Below are positions 1-5,808 of a stretch of 10,268 bases of DNA, piece by piece (positions within the stretch are counted from its first letter, which is position 1; the number at the start of each line of letters is the position of its first letter). The notes beneath the pieces were generated by a model. That model was not told the origin of the DNA and made no database searches. It saw nothing but the letters and a program-made list of their open reading frames with translations. The position numbers and the translations under genes were made by a program. Source of the DNA: Thermodesulfovibrionales bacterium (GTDB taxonomy: Bacteria > Nitrospirota > Thermodesulfovibrionia > Thermodesulfovibrionales > SM23-35); assembly GCA_020053565.1 (NCBI GenBank), contig JAGVMY010000018.1, positions 1-10,268 of the forward strand. The letters are read 5' to 3'.

Positions 1-331
1 AGAAAAGGTTGATGTTCCTGCCTCCAGAATGAAATTAGAAGTAGCAAAGATATTGAAAGAAGAGGGATTTATTAAGGCATATAAAATATTAAAGGATAAA
101 AGGCAGGGCATACTGAGGATAGTATTGAAATATATGGACAACGACAATGTGATCTCAGGATTGAAGAGGGTGAGTAAGCCGGGCCGAAGAATTTATGTGA
201 ACAAGGGAGAAATCCCGAGAGTCATGAGTGGTGTCGGTATCGCTATTCTCACCACATCAAGAGGGATAGTAAGTGATAAAGTCTGCCGCCAAGAAGGCGT
301 TGGGGGAGAGGTTATCTGTTATGTGTGGTAA
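1..331 (+). CDS. rpsH: 30S ribosomal protein S8, 5'-truncated by the window edge
   Basis: S8 binds 16S rRNA directly and organises the central domain of the 30S subunit. Reading from base 2, the frame gives EKVDVPASRMKLEVAKILKE, which is the expected S8 N-terminal region. The ATG at base 29 is therefore an internal methionine and the true start lies upstream of the window. About 109 residues are visible; S8 usually has about 130, so roughly 20 are missing. The C-terminal signature is intact (SGVGIAILTTSRGIVSD, then GGEVICYVW at the end). In many bacteria S8 also represses its own operon by binding mRNA. The gene is followed by a 52-base gap carrying a strong hairpin and then rplF, as in the standard spc order. 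Confidence 0.97.
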   Translation, partial: EKVDVPASRMKLEVAKILKEEGFIKAYKILKDKRQGILRIVLKYMDNDNVISGLKRVSKPGRRIYVNKGEIPRVMSGVGIAILTTSRGIVSDKVCRQEGVGGEVICYVW

Positions 332-332
332 C

Positions 333-365
333 CCCCGTTAGAGATTTATTTCTCTCTAAACGGGG
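333..365 (+). promoter_or_regulatory. Strong intergenic RNA hairpin between rpsH and rplF
   Basis: Bases 333-344 (CCCCGTTAGAGA) pair with 353-365 (TCTCTAAACGGGG), giving 12 base pairs with one bulged A at 358 and an 8-base loop at 345-352. The stem starts just after the rpsH stop (329-331) and ends directly before the rplF Shine-Dalgarno AAAGGAG (367-373). No T run follows, so a standard intrinsic terminator is unlikely. An mRNA processing or stability element, or a protein-binding translational control site, fits better, but no function is demonstrated by the sequence. Confidence 0.7.
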
Positions 366-383
366 TAAAGGAGAAAGCTAAAA

Positions 384-926
384 ATGTCAAGAATCGGGAA
401 AAAGCCGATAGAGATCCCTAGGGATGTAAAAGTAGTGGTGGAAAATAGAACAATAACAATACAGGGGCCTAAAGGGCAGTTGAGCTGGAACTATCCTGAC
501 AAGATAAAAGTTTTAGTAAACGGGAGCACGATAGTAGTAGAGAGGACAGATAACTCGAGAATTGAGAGGTCGCTTCATGGTCTCACAAGGAGTATTATTT
601 CTAATATGGTCACAGGGGTATCTCAGGGCTACCAGAAAGTTCTTGAAATAGTTGGTGTTGGTTACAGGGCCCAGGTTAAAGGAGATAAGATTGTCTTGAC
701 ACTTGGGTACTCCCATCCCATTGAGGTTCAATTACCAGAAGGGATTAATGCCTCGGTTGATACAAAGCAGACACAAATTACACTTTTTGGAATTGACAAG
801 CAGCAACTTGGGCAGATAGCTGAAAATATCAGATGCCTGAGGAAGCCTGATGCGTATAAGGGTAAGGGAGTGAGATATTCAGGCGAAAAGCTCAAATTGA
901 AAGTTGGTAAGGCAGGGAAAAAATAA
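384..926 (+). CDS. rplF: 50S ribosomal protein L6
   Basis: L6 binds 23S rRNA near the sarcin-ricin loop and the L7/L12 stalk base. The 180-residue product has the family's normal length, the typical N-terminus MSRIGKKPIEIP and two tandem L6 folds. The rRNA-binding C-terminal signature lies at about residues 150-168 (RCLRKPDAYKGKGVRYSGE), followed by a lysine-rich tail. The ATG start is supported by AAAGGAG ten bases upstream. It lies between rpsH and rplR as in other spc operons. No anomaly is visible in the gene itself. Confidence 0.98.
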   Translation: MSRIGKKPIEIPRDVKVVVENRTITIQGPKGQLSWNYPDKIKVLVNGSTIVVERTDNSRIERSLHGLTRSIISNMVTGVSQGYQKVLEIVGVGYRAQVKGDKIVLTLGYSHPIEVQLPEGINASVDTKQTQITLFGIDKQQLGQIAENIRCLRKPDAYKGKGVRYSGEKLKLKVGKAGKK

Positions 927-927
927 T

Positions 928-955
928 TAACTGATGACTGATAACTAATAACTGA
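928..955 (+). repeat. Degenerate 7-base tandem repeat in the rplF-rplR gap
   Basis: Four consecutive heptamers fill the spacer: units of the form TAACTGA, TGACTGA and TAACTAA. The 13-base string ATAACTAATAACT (941-953) recurs exactly at 1380-1392 in the next spacer. The array ends just before the rplR Shine-Dalgarno sequence. Confidence 0.7.
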
Positions 956-971
956 ATTTTTGGAGGTTTTT

Positions 972-1334
972 TTGGCAAGGAGTAAGAAAGAGGGCAGACA
1001 GAGACGCTGTCGAAGGATAAGAAAGAAGGTATTCGGAGCTCCAGAAAGGTTAAGACTATCTGTATATAGGAGTTTGAATAATATGTATGCTCAGATTATC
1101 GATGACTTTAAGGGACATACTATAATCTCTGCGTCAAGCCTTGATAAGAAGTTTGAAGATACAAAGTCACACAAAGGAAATATCAATACAGCAAAACTGG
1201 TTGGAGAGCTTATCGCAAAAAAGGCTTTGGAGAAAGGCATAAAGAAAGTTGTTTTTGACAGGGGTGGATATCTCTACCATGGCAGGGTAAAGGCATTAGC
1301 AGAGGCAGCGAGAGAAGCAGGATTGGAATTTTAA
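972..1334 (+). CDS. rplR: 50S ribosomal protein L18
   Basis: L18 binds 5S rRNA and anchors it in the central protuberance of the 50S subunit. I place the start at TTG 972, giving 120 residues beginning MARSKKEGRQRR. TGGAGG at 961-966 is then five bases upstream. A start at TTG 960 in the same frame would place this Shine-Dalgarno inside the gene and add MEVF, which is not usual for the family. A basic N-terminal segment (RCRRIRKKV) precedes the L18 core. The conserved C-terminus VVFDRGGYLYHGRVKALAEA is present and the protein ends EAGLEF. The TTG start may reduce initiation. Neighbours are rplF and rpsE. Confidence 0.97.
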   Translation: MARSKKEGRQRRCRRIRKKVFGAPERLRLSVYRSLNNMYAQIIDDFKGHTIISASSLDKKFEDTKSHKGNINTAKLVGELIAKKALEKGIKKVVFDRGGYLYHGRVKALAEAAREAGLEF

Positions 1335-1341
1335 ATAATTG

Positions 1342-1390
1342 TCAGTTTTTAGTTTTCAGTTTTTAATTACTAACAACTTATAACTAATAA
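1342..1390 (+). repeat. 7-base repeat array with orientation switch in the rplR-rpsE gap
   Basis: Seven heptamers are seen. The first three are TCAGTTT, TTAGTTT, TCAGTTT (1342-1362). After an AT-rich unit they switch to the complementary sense, CTAACAA, CTTATAA, CTAATAA (1370-1390). The two halves are imperfect inverted repeats, so the transcript could fold. ATAACTAATAACT at 1380-1392 is identical to 941-953. Confidence 0.7.
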
Positions 1391-1407
1391 CTTTTGAAGG
1401 GGGTATA

Positions 1408-1914
1408 GTGGGAAGAATTGATCCGGAGGGATTGAATCTTAAAGACAAGGTTGTATTTATCAACAGGGTAGCAAAAGTAGTGAAGGGTGGAAGACGATTT
1501 TCTTTTACTGCTCTTGTTGTTGTCGGAGACGGAGAAGGGACTGTTGGTATGGGCAAAGGAAAGGCAACAGAGGTTCCTGAGGCTATAAGGAAGGCGGTAG
1601 AACAAGCAAGGAAATCTCTTATAAAATTCCCTATAAAATATAGCACAATTCCCCACAGAGTCATAGGAAGGTTTGGTGCGGGCACGGTGGTTATGAACCC
1701 TGCACAGAAAGGTACTGGTATTATTGCAGGAGGTGCGGTAAGAGCAGTCTTAGAAGTAGCAGGTGTACAGAATATTGTTGCAAAATCCCTTCGTAGCCAT
1801 AATCCTTTTAATACAGTAAAGGCAACTCTGCATGGGCTTGAAAGTCTCAAGGACCCTGACTCGGTCAAGAAACTCAGGGGCAAGGTTGAAGAAGAGACTC
1901 AGGAGGTATCATGA
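1408..1914 (+). CDS. rpsE: 30S ribosomal protein S5
   Basis: S5 sits at the back of the 30S subunit near the mRNA entry channel and contributes to decoding accuracy. The GTG start at 1408 gives 168 residues starting MGRIDPEGLNLKDKVV, and a purine-rich GAAGGGGG at 1396-1403 serves as ribosome binding site. The N-terminal double-stranded-RNA-binding domain includes the VAKVVKGGRRFSFTALVVVG segment (residues 21-40), the loop where spectinomycin resistance changes occur in other bacteria. The C-terminal domain carries GTGIIAGGAVRAVLEVAGV (102-120) and KSLRSHNPFN. The stop overlaps the rplO start in ATGA. No rpmD lies between them, unlike the common order rpsE-rpmD-rplO. Confidence 0.98.
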   Translation: MGRIDPEGLNLKDKVVFINRVAKVVKGGRRFSFTALVVVGDGEGTVGMGKGKATEVPEAIRKAVEQARKSLIKFPIKYSTIPHRVIGRFGAGTVVMNPAQKGTGIIAGGAVRAVLEVAGVQNIVAKSLRSHNPFNTVKATLHGLESLKDPDSVKKLRGKVEEETQEVS

Positions 1915-2351
1915 GGATAGCCGATTTGAAACCTGCAAAAGGAAGCACAAAAAAAGGTAAGAGGGTTGGGCGAGGTGTTGGTTCAGGACACGGCAAAACC
2001 TCCTGTAAAGGCCACAAAGGGCAGAAGGCACGTTCTGGAGGAACAAAAGGACCAGGGTTTGAAGGTGGACAGATGCCTCTGCAGAGGAGAATTCCTAAAA
2101 GAGGGTTTAAAAACCGTTTTAAGATAGAGTATGCAATTATAAATCTCAGGGACGTAAATAAGTTAGACGGAACAGAGGTGATCACACCTGATGACCTCTT
2201 TGAAAGAGGCATCGTAAAAGATTTGAAGGATGGCCTCAAAGTTCTTGGTAATGGCGAGATTAAAAGACCTTTTACAATAAAGGCACATGCATTTAGTGCT
2301 TCTGCGTTAGCCAAGATAGCTGCTGCAGGTGGGAAGGCAGAGGTTATCTAA
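1911..2351 (+). CDS. rplO: 50S ribosomal protein L15
   Basis: L15 is a late-assembly 23S rRNA-binding protein. The 146-residue product has the expected layout. A glycine/lysine-rich N-terminal extension (about residues 10-60, including VGRGVGSGHGKTSCKGHKGQ) threads into rRNA. It is followed by GFEGGQMPLQRRIPKRGF (about 50-68), and a C-terminal globular domain ends in AKIAAAGGKAEVI. AGGAGG at 1901-1906, inside rpsE, is the ribosome binding site. The four-base ATGA overlap with rpsE implies translational coupling. The absence of rpmD upstream is noted under findings. Confidence 0.98.
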   Translation: MRIADLKPAKGSTKKGKRVGRGVGSGHGKTSCKGHKGQKARSGGTKGPGFEGGQMPLQRRIPKRGFKNRFKIEYAIINLRDVNKLDGTEVITPDDLFERGIVKDLKDGLKVLGNGEIKRPFTIKAHAFSASALAKIAAAGGKAEVI

Positions 2352-2353
2352 AA

Positions 2354-2430
2354 TCAAAAATAAAAATGTAAAAATAAAAATTATGGGACTCATATGTTTT
2401 GAGTTTTTAATTTTAAATTTCAATTTTTAA
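2354..2430 (+). repeat. A-rich then T-rich 7-base repeats around a short hairpin, rplO-secY gap
   Basis: Bases 2354-2381 are four A-rich heptamers alternating TCAAAAA/GTAAAAA with TAAAAAT. Bases 2399-2430 are T-rich heptamers such as TTTAATT and TTAAATT. Between them ACTCA (2388-2392) pairs with TGAGT (2400-2404) over a 7-base loop. Pairing can resume further out (2377-2382 with 2409-2414), so the whole gap may form an imperfect AT-rich hairpin. It runs up to the secY start codon and contains no Shine-Dalgarno sequence. T stretches follow the stem, so a weak attenuator is possible. Confidence 0.6.
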
Positions 2431-2431
2431 C

Positions 2432-3739
2432 ATGAGCATTATCTCAAGTATCCAGAATATATTTAAGATTCCAGAGTTAAAAAACAGGGTTCTTTTTACC
2501 CTTGCACTCCTTGCGGTTTACAGGATCGGTTGTCATATCCCCACCCCAGGGATTAACGGAGAAGAGCTGAGTAAGTTTCTTACTGAAAAGGGTGGGGCAC
2601 TTATGGGCTTTTTTGATATGTTTTCAGGTGGGGCTTTATCGAGGGTGACTATCTTTGCCCTTGGCATAATGCCTTATATAAGCGCATCAATTATCCTCCA
2701 GCTGCTTACAGTGGTCATTCCTGCTATAGGGAAGCTTGCAAAAGAAGGAGAAGCAGGCAGGAAGAAGATTGTGAGATATACAAGATATGGGACGATGATT
2801 ATCAGCGCAATTCAGTCTTTTGGTATTGCTGTGGGTCTTGAGGGTATGCAAGGAGGCGCATTTATACAAAACCCCGGATGGTCGTTCAGGATACTCACAA
2901 TGATTACCCTCACATCAGGAACAGCATTTATCATGTGGCTTGGAGAGCAGATTACTGAGAGAGGCATAGGGAATGGCATATCACTTATCATATTTGCTGG
3001 AATTGTTGCAAGATTTCCTAACGCTGTTATCGATACTATTAGACTTGCACAGGTAGGAGAACTACCTATTTTATTCGTTATCTTGCTCATTGTGATGATG
3101 GTGGCTGTTGTCGGTGTGATAATTTACGTAGAGAGGGGACAGAGGAAAATTCCCATTCAATATGCGAAGAGAGTCGTGGGCCGTAAAGTATATGGTGGTC
3201 AATCTACACACCTGCCTTTGAAGATAAATACTTCAGGGGTTATTCCTCCGATATTTGCATCTTCTATCATTATGTTTCCTGCAACTGTGGCAGGTTTTAT
3301 CGCAATACCTTGGGTGCAAGAAATTGCCAGACAGTTTTCCCCCGGTTCAGTGCTCTATACAACGCTTTATGTCAGTATGATCTTTTTCTTTGCATACTTT
3401 TATACCGCTATTATTTTTAATCCTGTTGATATCGCAGATAATCTCAAGAAGTATGGTGGGTATATTCCCGGTATCAGACCTGGCCAGAAGACCTCTGAAT
3501 ATATCTACAAGGTACTTACAAGGCTGACATTTGTGGGTGGTATCTATCTCGGTGTAGTATGCATTATTCCCGAGCTTCTCATCACGAGATTCCATGTACC
3601 TTTTTATTTTGGAGGTACTTCTCTCCTGATTGCAGTAGGGGTGGCCCTTGATACCGTCTCCCAGATAGAGTCGCACCTTATTACACGTTCATATGATGGC
3701 TTTCTCAAAAAAGGAAGAATAAAGGGGAGGAGAGGATAA
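2432..3739 (+). CDS. secY: Preprotein translocase channel subunit SecY
   Basis: SecY forms the inner-membrane protein-conducting channel with SecE and SecG and docks SecA or the ribosome. The product has 435 residues, normal for the family, with about ten hydrophobic segments. The N-terminus KIPELKNRVLFTLALLAVYRIGCHIPTPGI is typical. The plug region is near residues 56-71 (ALMGFFDMFSGGALSR). ITERGIGNGISLIIF lies at 174-188 and GGQSTHLPLKINTSGVIPP near 255-273. The cytosolic loop GYIPGIRPG (343-351) contains the conserved arginine used for SecA function. GGTSLLIAVGVALDT forms the last membrane segment. The ATG at 2432 is chosen by homology; no Shine-Dalgarno is visible in the T-rich leader. 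adk, which often follows secY, is absent. Confidence 0.98.
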   Translation: MSIISSIQNIFKIPELKNRVLFTLALLAVYRIGCHIPTPGINGEELSKFLTEKGGALMGFFDMFSGGALSRVTIFALGIMPYISASIILQLLTVVIPAIGKLAKEGEAGRKKIVRYTRYGTMIISAIQSFGIAVGLEGMQGGAFIQNPGWSFRILTMITLTSGTAFIMWLGEQITERGIGNGISLIIFAGIVARFPNAVIDTIRLAQVGELPILFVILLIVMMVAVVGVIIYVERGQRKIPIQYAKRVVGRKVYGGQSTHLPLKINTSGVIPPIFASSIIMFPATVAGFIAIPWVQEIARQFSPGSVLYTTLYVSMIFFFAYFYTAIIFNPVDIADNLKKYGGYIPGIRPGQKTSEYIYKVLTRLTFVGGIYLGVVCIIPELLITRFHVPFYFGGTSLLIAVGVALDTVSQIESHLITRSYDGFLKKGRIKGRRG

Positions 3740-3743
3740 GAAA

Positions 3744-3778
3744 AGTTAAAAATTAAAGATTAAAAATGCAAAAATTTT
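3744..3778 (+). repeat. 7-base repeats in the secY-map gap
   Basis: Heptamers AGTTAAA, AATTAAA and GATTAAA (3744-3764) are followed by two more divergent AT-rich units up to 3778. The array occupies almost the whole 45-base gap where adk would be expected in many bacteria. It leaves no recognisable Shine-Dalgarno before the map start codon. Confidence 0.65.
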
Positions 3779-3784
3779 ATATAT

Positions 3785-4555
3785 ATGATAATCCTGAAAT
3801 CTCCAGAAGAGATTGAAAAAATGGAGCAGGCATGCCGAATTGTCGCAATGACGCTTAATGCCTTAAAAGGTATGGTGAGGCCAGGAATTACCACAGAAGA
3901 TATTGAAAGTGTTGCAGACACCTCTATAAGATCAAATAATGCAATACCTGCATTTAAAGGATATAGAGGGTACCCGGCGAGTATCTGCACATCTGTTAAT
4001 GATGAGGTTATTCACGGCATACCGTCAAAGAGGGTATTGAGGGATGGTGATATACTGAGTATCGACCTTGGTGTGTATAAAGATGGTTTTTATGGGGATG
4101 GTGCTGTAACGTTTCCTGTAGGGAGGATTGATGAAGATGTTGAAAGGTTGCTCAGGGTAACAGAGGAATCTTTATATATAGGGATAGACAGGGCAAGGGT
4201 TGGCAATAGAGTATCTGATATCTCATATTCTATTCAAAGGCATGTTGAATCAAATGGTTTTTCTGTGGTGAGAGCATTTGTAGGGCATGGCATAGGCAGA
4301 GATTTGCATGAAGAGCCGCAGATTCCTAATTTTGGCCTCCAAGGGCGTGGTCCAAGGCTCAGGGAAGGGATGACCTTGGCTATAGAACCAATGGTGAATG
4401 CAGGTGGATATGAGGTGCTCATACTCAATGATGGATGGACAGCTGTTACTGTTGATGGCAAACCATCAGCTCATTTTGAGCATACTATACTTGTGACACA
4501 AGATAAACCTGTGATCTTGACTAAAATTGATAAAAAAACTAAAATAATAAGTTAA
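3785..4555 (+). CDS. map: Methionine aminopeptidase, type I
   Basis: Map removes the initiator methionine from nascent proteins in the cytosol, using a two-metal centre. The 256-residue length fits the bacterial type Ia enzyme without N-terminal extension. The pita-bread-fold motifs are complete: substrate histidine H77 in VNDEVIHGIP, metal ligands D94 (SIDLG) and D105 (GFYGDG), H168 (VGHGIGRDLHEEP, with H175), E201 (LAIEPMV) and E232 (AHFEHTILVT). The start MIILKSPEEIEKM is the family norm, yet there is no Shine-Dalgarno upstream, only AT-rich repeat sequence. The TAA stop shares its last base with the ATG of infA, so the two genes are probably translationally coupled. The lysine-rich last 12 residues lie over a promoter-like sequence. 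Confidence 0.98.
   Translation: MIILKSPEEIEKMEQACRIVAMTLNALKGMVRPGITTEDIESVADTSIRSNNAIPAFKGYRGYPASICTSVNDEVIHGIPSKRVLRDGDILSIDLGVYKDGFYGDGAVTFPVGRIDEDVERLLRVTEESLYIGIDRARVGNRVSDISYSIQRHVESNGFSVVRAFVGHGIGRDLHEEPQIPNFGLQGRGPRLREGMTLAIEPMVNAGGYEVLILNDGWTAVTVDGKPSAHFEHTILVTQDKPVILTKIDKKTKIIS
4517..4545 (+). promoter_or_regulatory. Candidate internal sigma70-type promoter before infA
   Basis: TTGACT (4517-4522) and TAAAAT (4540-4545) are separated by exactly 17 bases and lie inside the end of map. Transcription would start near 4551-4553, only a few bases before the infA ATG at 4555. infA has no Shine-Dalgarno, so a near-leaderless transcript is conceivable. The surrounding sequence is AT-rich, so a chance match is a real possibility. 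Confidence 0.35.
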
Positions 4556-4773
4556 TGGCAAAAGAGGAAAATATAGAAGTTCAGGGGACAGTTGTAGAAA
4601 CTCTCCCAAATGCAATGTTTAAAGTTGAGCTTGAAAATGGTCAGGTTATACTTGCTTATGTATCAGGAAAGATAAGGATGCATTTTATAAAAATTTTGCC
4701 GGGGGATAAAGTTACTGTGGAACTTTCACCGTATGATCTTACGAAGGGAAGGATAACGTATAGGGCGAAATAA
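4555..4773 (+). CDS. infA: Translation initiation factor IF-1
   Basis: IF-1 binds the 30S A site and works with IF-2 and IF-3 during initiation. The 72-residue length is exactly that of the family and the protein is a single S1/OB-fold RNA-binding domain. Recognisable segments are EVQGTVVETLPNAMFKVELE (9-28), GKIRMHFIKILPGDKV (39-54) and the terminal YDLTKGRITYRAK. The usual family wording IRKNYIRILPGD appears here as IRMHFIKILPGD, a conservative variant. The ATG shares one base with the map stop codon (TAATG). There is no clear Shine-Dalgarno, so expression may rely on coupling to map or on the candidate promoter just upstream. Confidence 0.98.
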   Translation: MAKEENIEVQGTVVETLPNAMFKVELENGQVILAYVSGKIRMHFIKILPGDKVTVELSPYDLTKGRITYRAK

Positions 4774-4776
4774 GAA

Positions 4777-4797
4777 AAGTAACAAGTGAAAGGTTGA
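4777..4797 (+). repeat. Short, weak 7-base repeat in the infA-rpmJ gap
   Basis: Three units, AAGTAAC, AAGTGAA and a diverged AGGTTGA, follow the infA stop. This is the weakest of the spacer arrays, and alone it would not be convincing. The two first units recur nearly unchanged in the rpsD-rpoA gap (AAGTGAG, AAGTAAC). Confidence 0.4.
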
Positions 4798-4836
4798 ATA
4801 TTTATTGCGTATAAGTTTTTATAAAAAGGGGTAAAC

Positions 4837-4950
4837 ATGAAAGTTCGTTCGTCGGTGAAACCTATATGTGCAAAATGTAGGATAATAAAGAGAAAGGGTG
4901 TTATAAGGGTTATATGTGACAACCCAAGGCATAAACAGAGACAGGGATAA
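4837..4950 (+). CDS. rpmJ: 50S ribosomal protein L36, zinc-ribbon form
   Basis: L36 is the smallest bacterial ribosomal protein and stabilises 23S rRNA folding late in 50S assembly. The 37-codon reading frame begins MKVRSSVKPICAKCR and ends RHKQRQG, which is a full-length match to the family pattern. Zinc ligands C11, C14, C27 and H32 are all present, so this is the C+ (zinc-binding) form rather than the cysteine-free paralogue used under zinc starvation. AAAGGGG at 4825-4831 lies five bases before the ATG. It has the standard place between infA and rpsM. Confidence 0.96.
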   Translation: MKVRSSVKPICAKCRIIKRKGVIRVICDNPRHKQRQG

Positions 4951-4953
4951 AAA

Positions 4954-5027
4954 AACAGTGAAAAGTTATAAGTTAAGAGTTATAAGTGAAAGAATCTCTG
5001 AACTTCGAACTAAAATCTCCGAACTGA
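4954..5027 (+). repeat. Longest 7-base repeat array, immediately before rpsM
   Basis: About eleven heptamers in register fill the gap. The first part has units such as ATAAGTT, AAGAGTT and ATAAGTG (4961-4988). The second part has GAACTTC, GAACTAA and GAACTGA units (5000-5027) with the 12-base near-repeat AATCTCTGAACT (4993-5004) and AATCTCCGAACT (5014-5025), exactly 21 bases (three units) apart. The TCTCT and TCTCC elements are complementary to the rpsM ribosome binding site AGAGGAGG (5029-5036). Confidence 0.7.
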
Positions 5028-5042
5028 CAGAGGAGGGATAAA

Positions 5043-5417
5043 TTGGCAAGAATTGCAGGAGTTGATCTGCCCAAAAACGAGCGTGTAGAGATAGGCCTGA
5101 CGAGGATATTTGGTATAGGGAGGACAACTTCGCACAGGATATTGTCCGAGACAAAGGTTAATCCTGACACGCGGGTAAAAGACCTTTCTAATGAAGATAT
5201 CGTAAAAATAAGAACAGTAATAGATAGAGATTATAGGGTTGAAGGCGATCTACGGCGTGATGTATCCATGGGAATAAAAAGACTTATCGATATAGGCTCT
5301 TACAGAGGACTGAGACATCGTTTAGGTCTCCCTGTAAGGGGTCAGAGGACTAAGACAAATGCTCGAACTCGCAAGGGTCCAAGAAGGGCAGCCGTTGGCA
5401 GGAAGAAGGAGGCATAA
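5043..5417 (+). CDS. rpsM: 30S ribosomal protein S13
   Basis: S13 sits in the head of the 30S subunit, contacts the P-site tRNA and forms bridges to the 50S subunit. The TTG start at 5043 gives the usual N-terminus MARIAGVDLPKNERVEIGLT and 124 residues. GGAGG at 5032-5036 is six bases upstream, so the start is well supported although the codon is weak. The helix-two-turn-helix core holds FGIGRTTSHRIL. The basic C-terminal tail YRGLRHRLGLPVRGQRTKTN (88-107) and ARTRKGPRR reach toward the tRNA. It opens the alpha-operon block rpsM-rpsK-rpsD-rpoA-rplQ. In E. coli S4 represses this block at the rpsM leader; here the leader is a repeat array. Confidence 0.98.
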   Translation: MARIAGVDLPKNERVEIGLTRIFGIGRTTSHRILSETKVNPDTRVKDLSNEDIVKIRTVIDRDYRVEGDLRRDVSMGIKRLIDIGSYRGLRHRLGLPVRGQRTKTNARTRKGPRRAAVGRKKEA

Positions 5418-5421
5418 CTGA

Positions 5422-5808
5422 ATGGCTCAAAGGAAGAAAGGTGTCAAGAAAGAGAAAAGGAATATTACTTATGGAGTAGCTCATATTCAGGCTACGTTTA
5501 ATAACACAATAGTAACGATAACTGACCCAAACGGTAATGTGATCACCTGGTCAAGTGCTGGCAACTTGGGGTTCAAAGGCTCAAGGAAAAGTACTCCTTA
5601 TGCAGCACAGATGGCAGCTGCTACTGCAGCAAAGAAGGCAATAGACTCAGGCATGAAACAGATTGATATTTTTGTAAAAGGTCCTGGCGCAGGAAGGGAG
5701 TCTGCTATCAGATCACTTCAGGCAACAGGTCTGGAGATTAACCTTATAAAAGATGTAACTCCTGTTCCTCATAACGGTTGTAGGCCTCCGAAAAGGAGGA
5801 GGGTATAA
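5422..5808 (+). CDS. rpsK: 30S ribosomal protein S11
   Basis: S11 lies on the 30S platform near the E site and lines the mRNA exit region. The 128-residue product has the normal length. Conserved segments are GVAHIQATFNNTIVTITDPN (18-37), TWSSAGNLGFKGSRKSTPYA (42-61), the basic KGPGAGRESAIRSL (86-99), and the highly conserved C-terminal PHNGCRPPKRRRV. The ATG is four bases after the rpsM stop, and its ribosome binding site AAGGAGG (5406-5412) lies inside the rpsM tail. It directly abuts rpsD. Confidence 0.98.
   Translation: MAQRKKGVKKEKRNITYGVAHIQATFNNTIVTITDPNGNVITWSSAGNLGFKGSRKSTPYAAQMAAATAAKKAIDSGMKQIDIFVKGPGAGRESAIRSLQATGLEINLIKDVTPVPHNGCRPPKRRRV

Noticed and set aside
960..971. Longer L18 start at TTG 960
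   Set aside because: It would place the clear GGAGG inside the gene and adds residues not typical of L18; TTG 972 gives the conserved MARSKK start.
2383..2430. A 15-codon reading frame (MGLICFEF...) ending one base before the secY ATG, resembling a leader peptide
   Set aside because: It lies wholly in low-complexity T-rich repeat sequence, has no ribosome binding site and no regulatory amino-acid run, so it is most likely chance.
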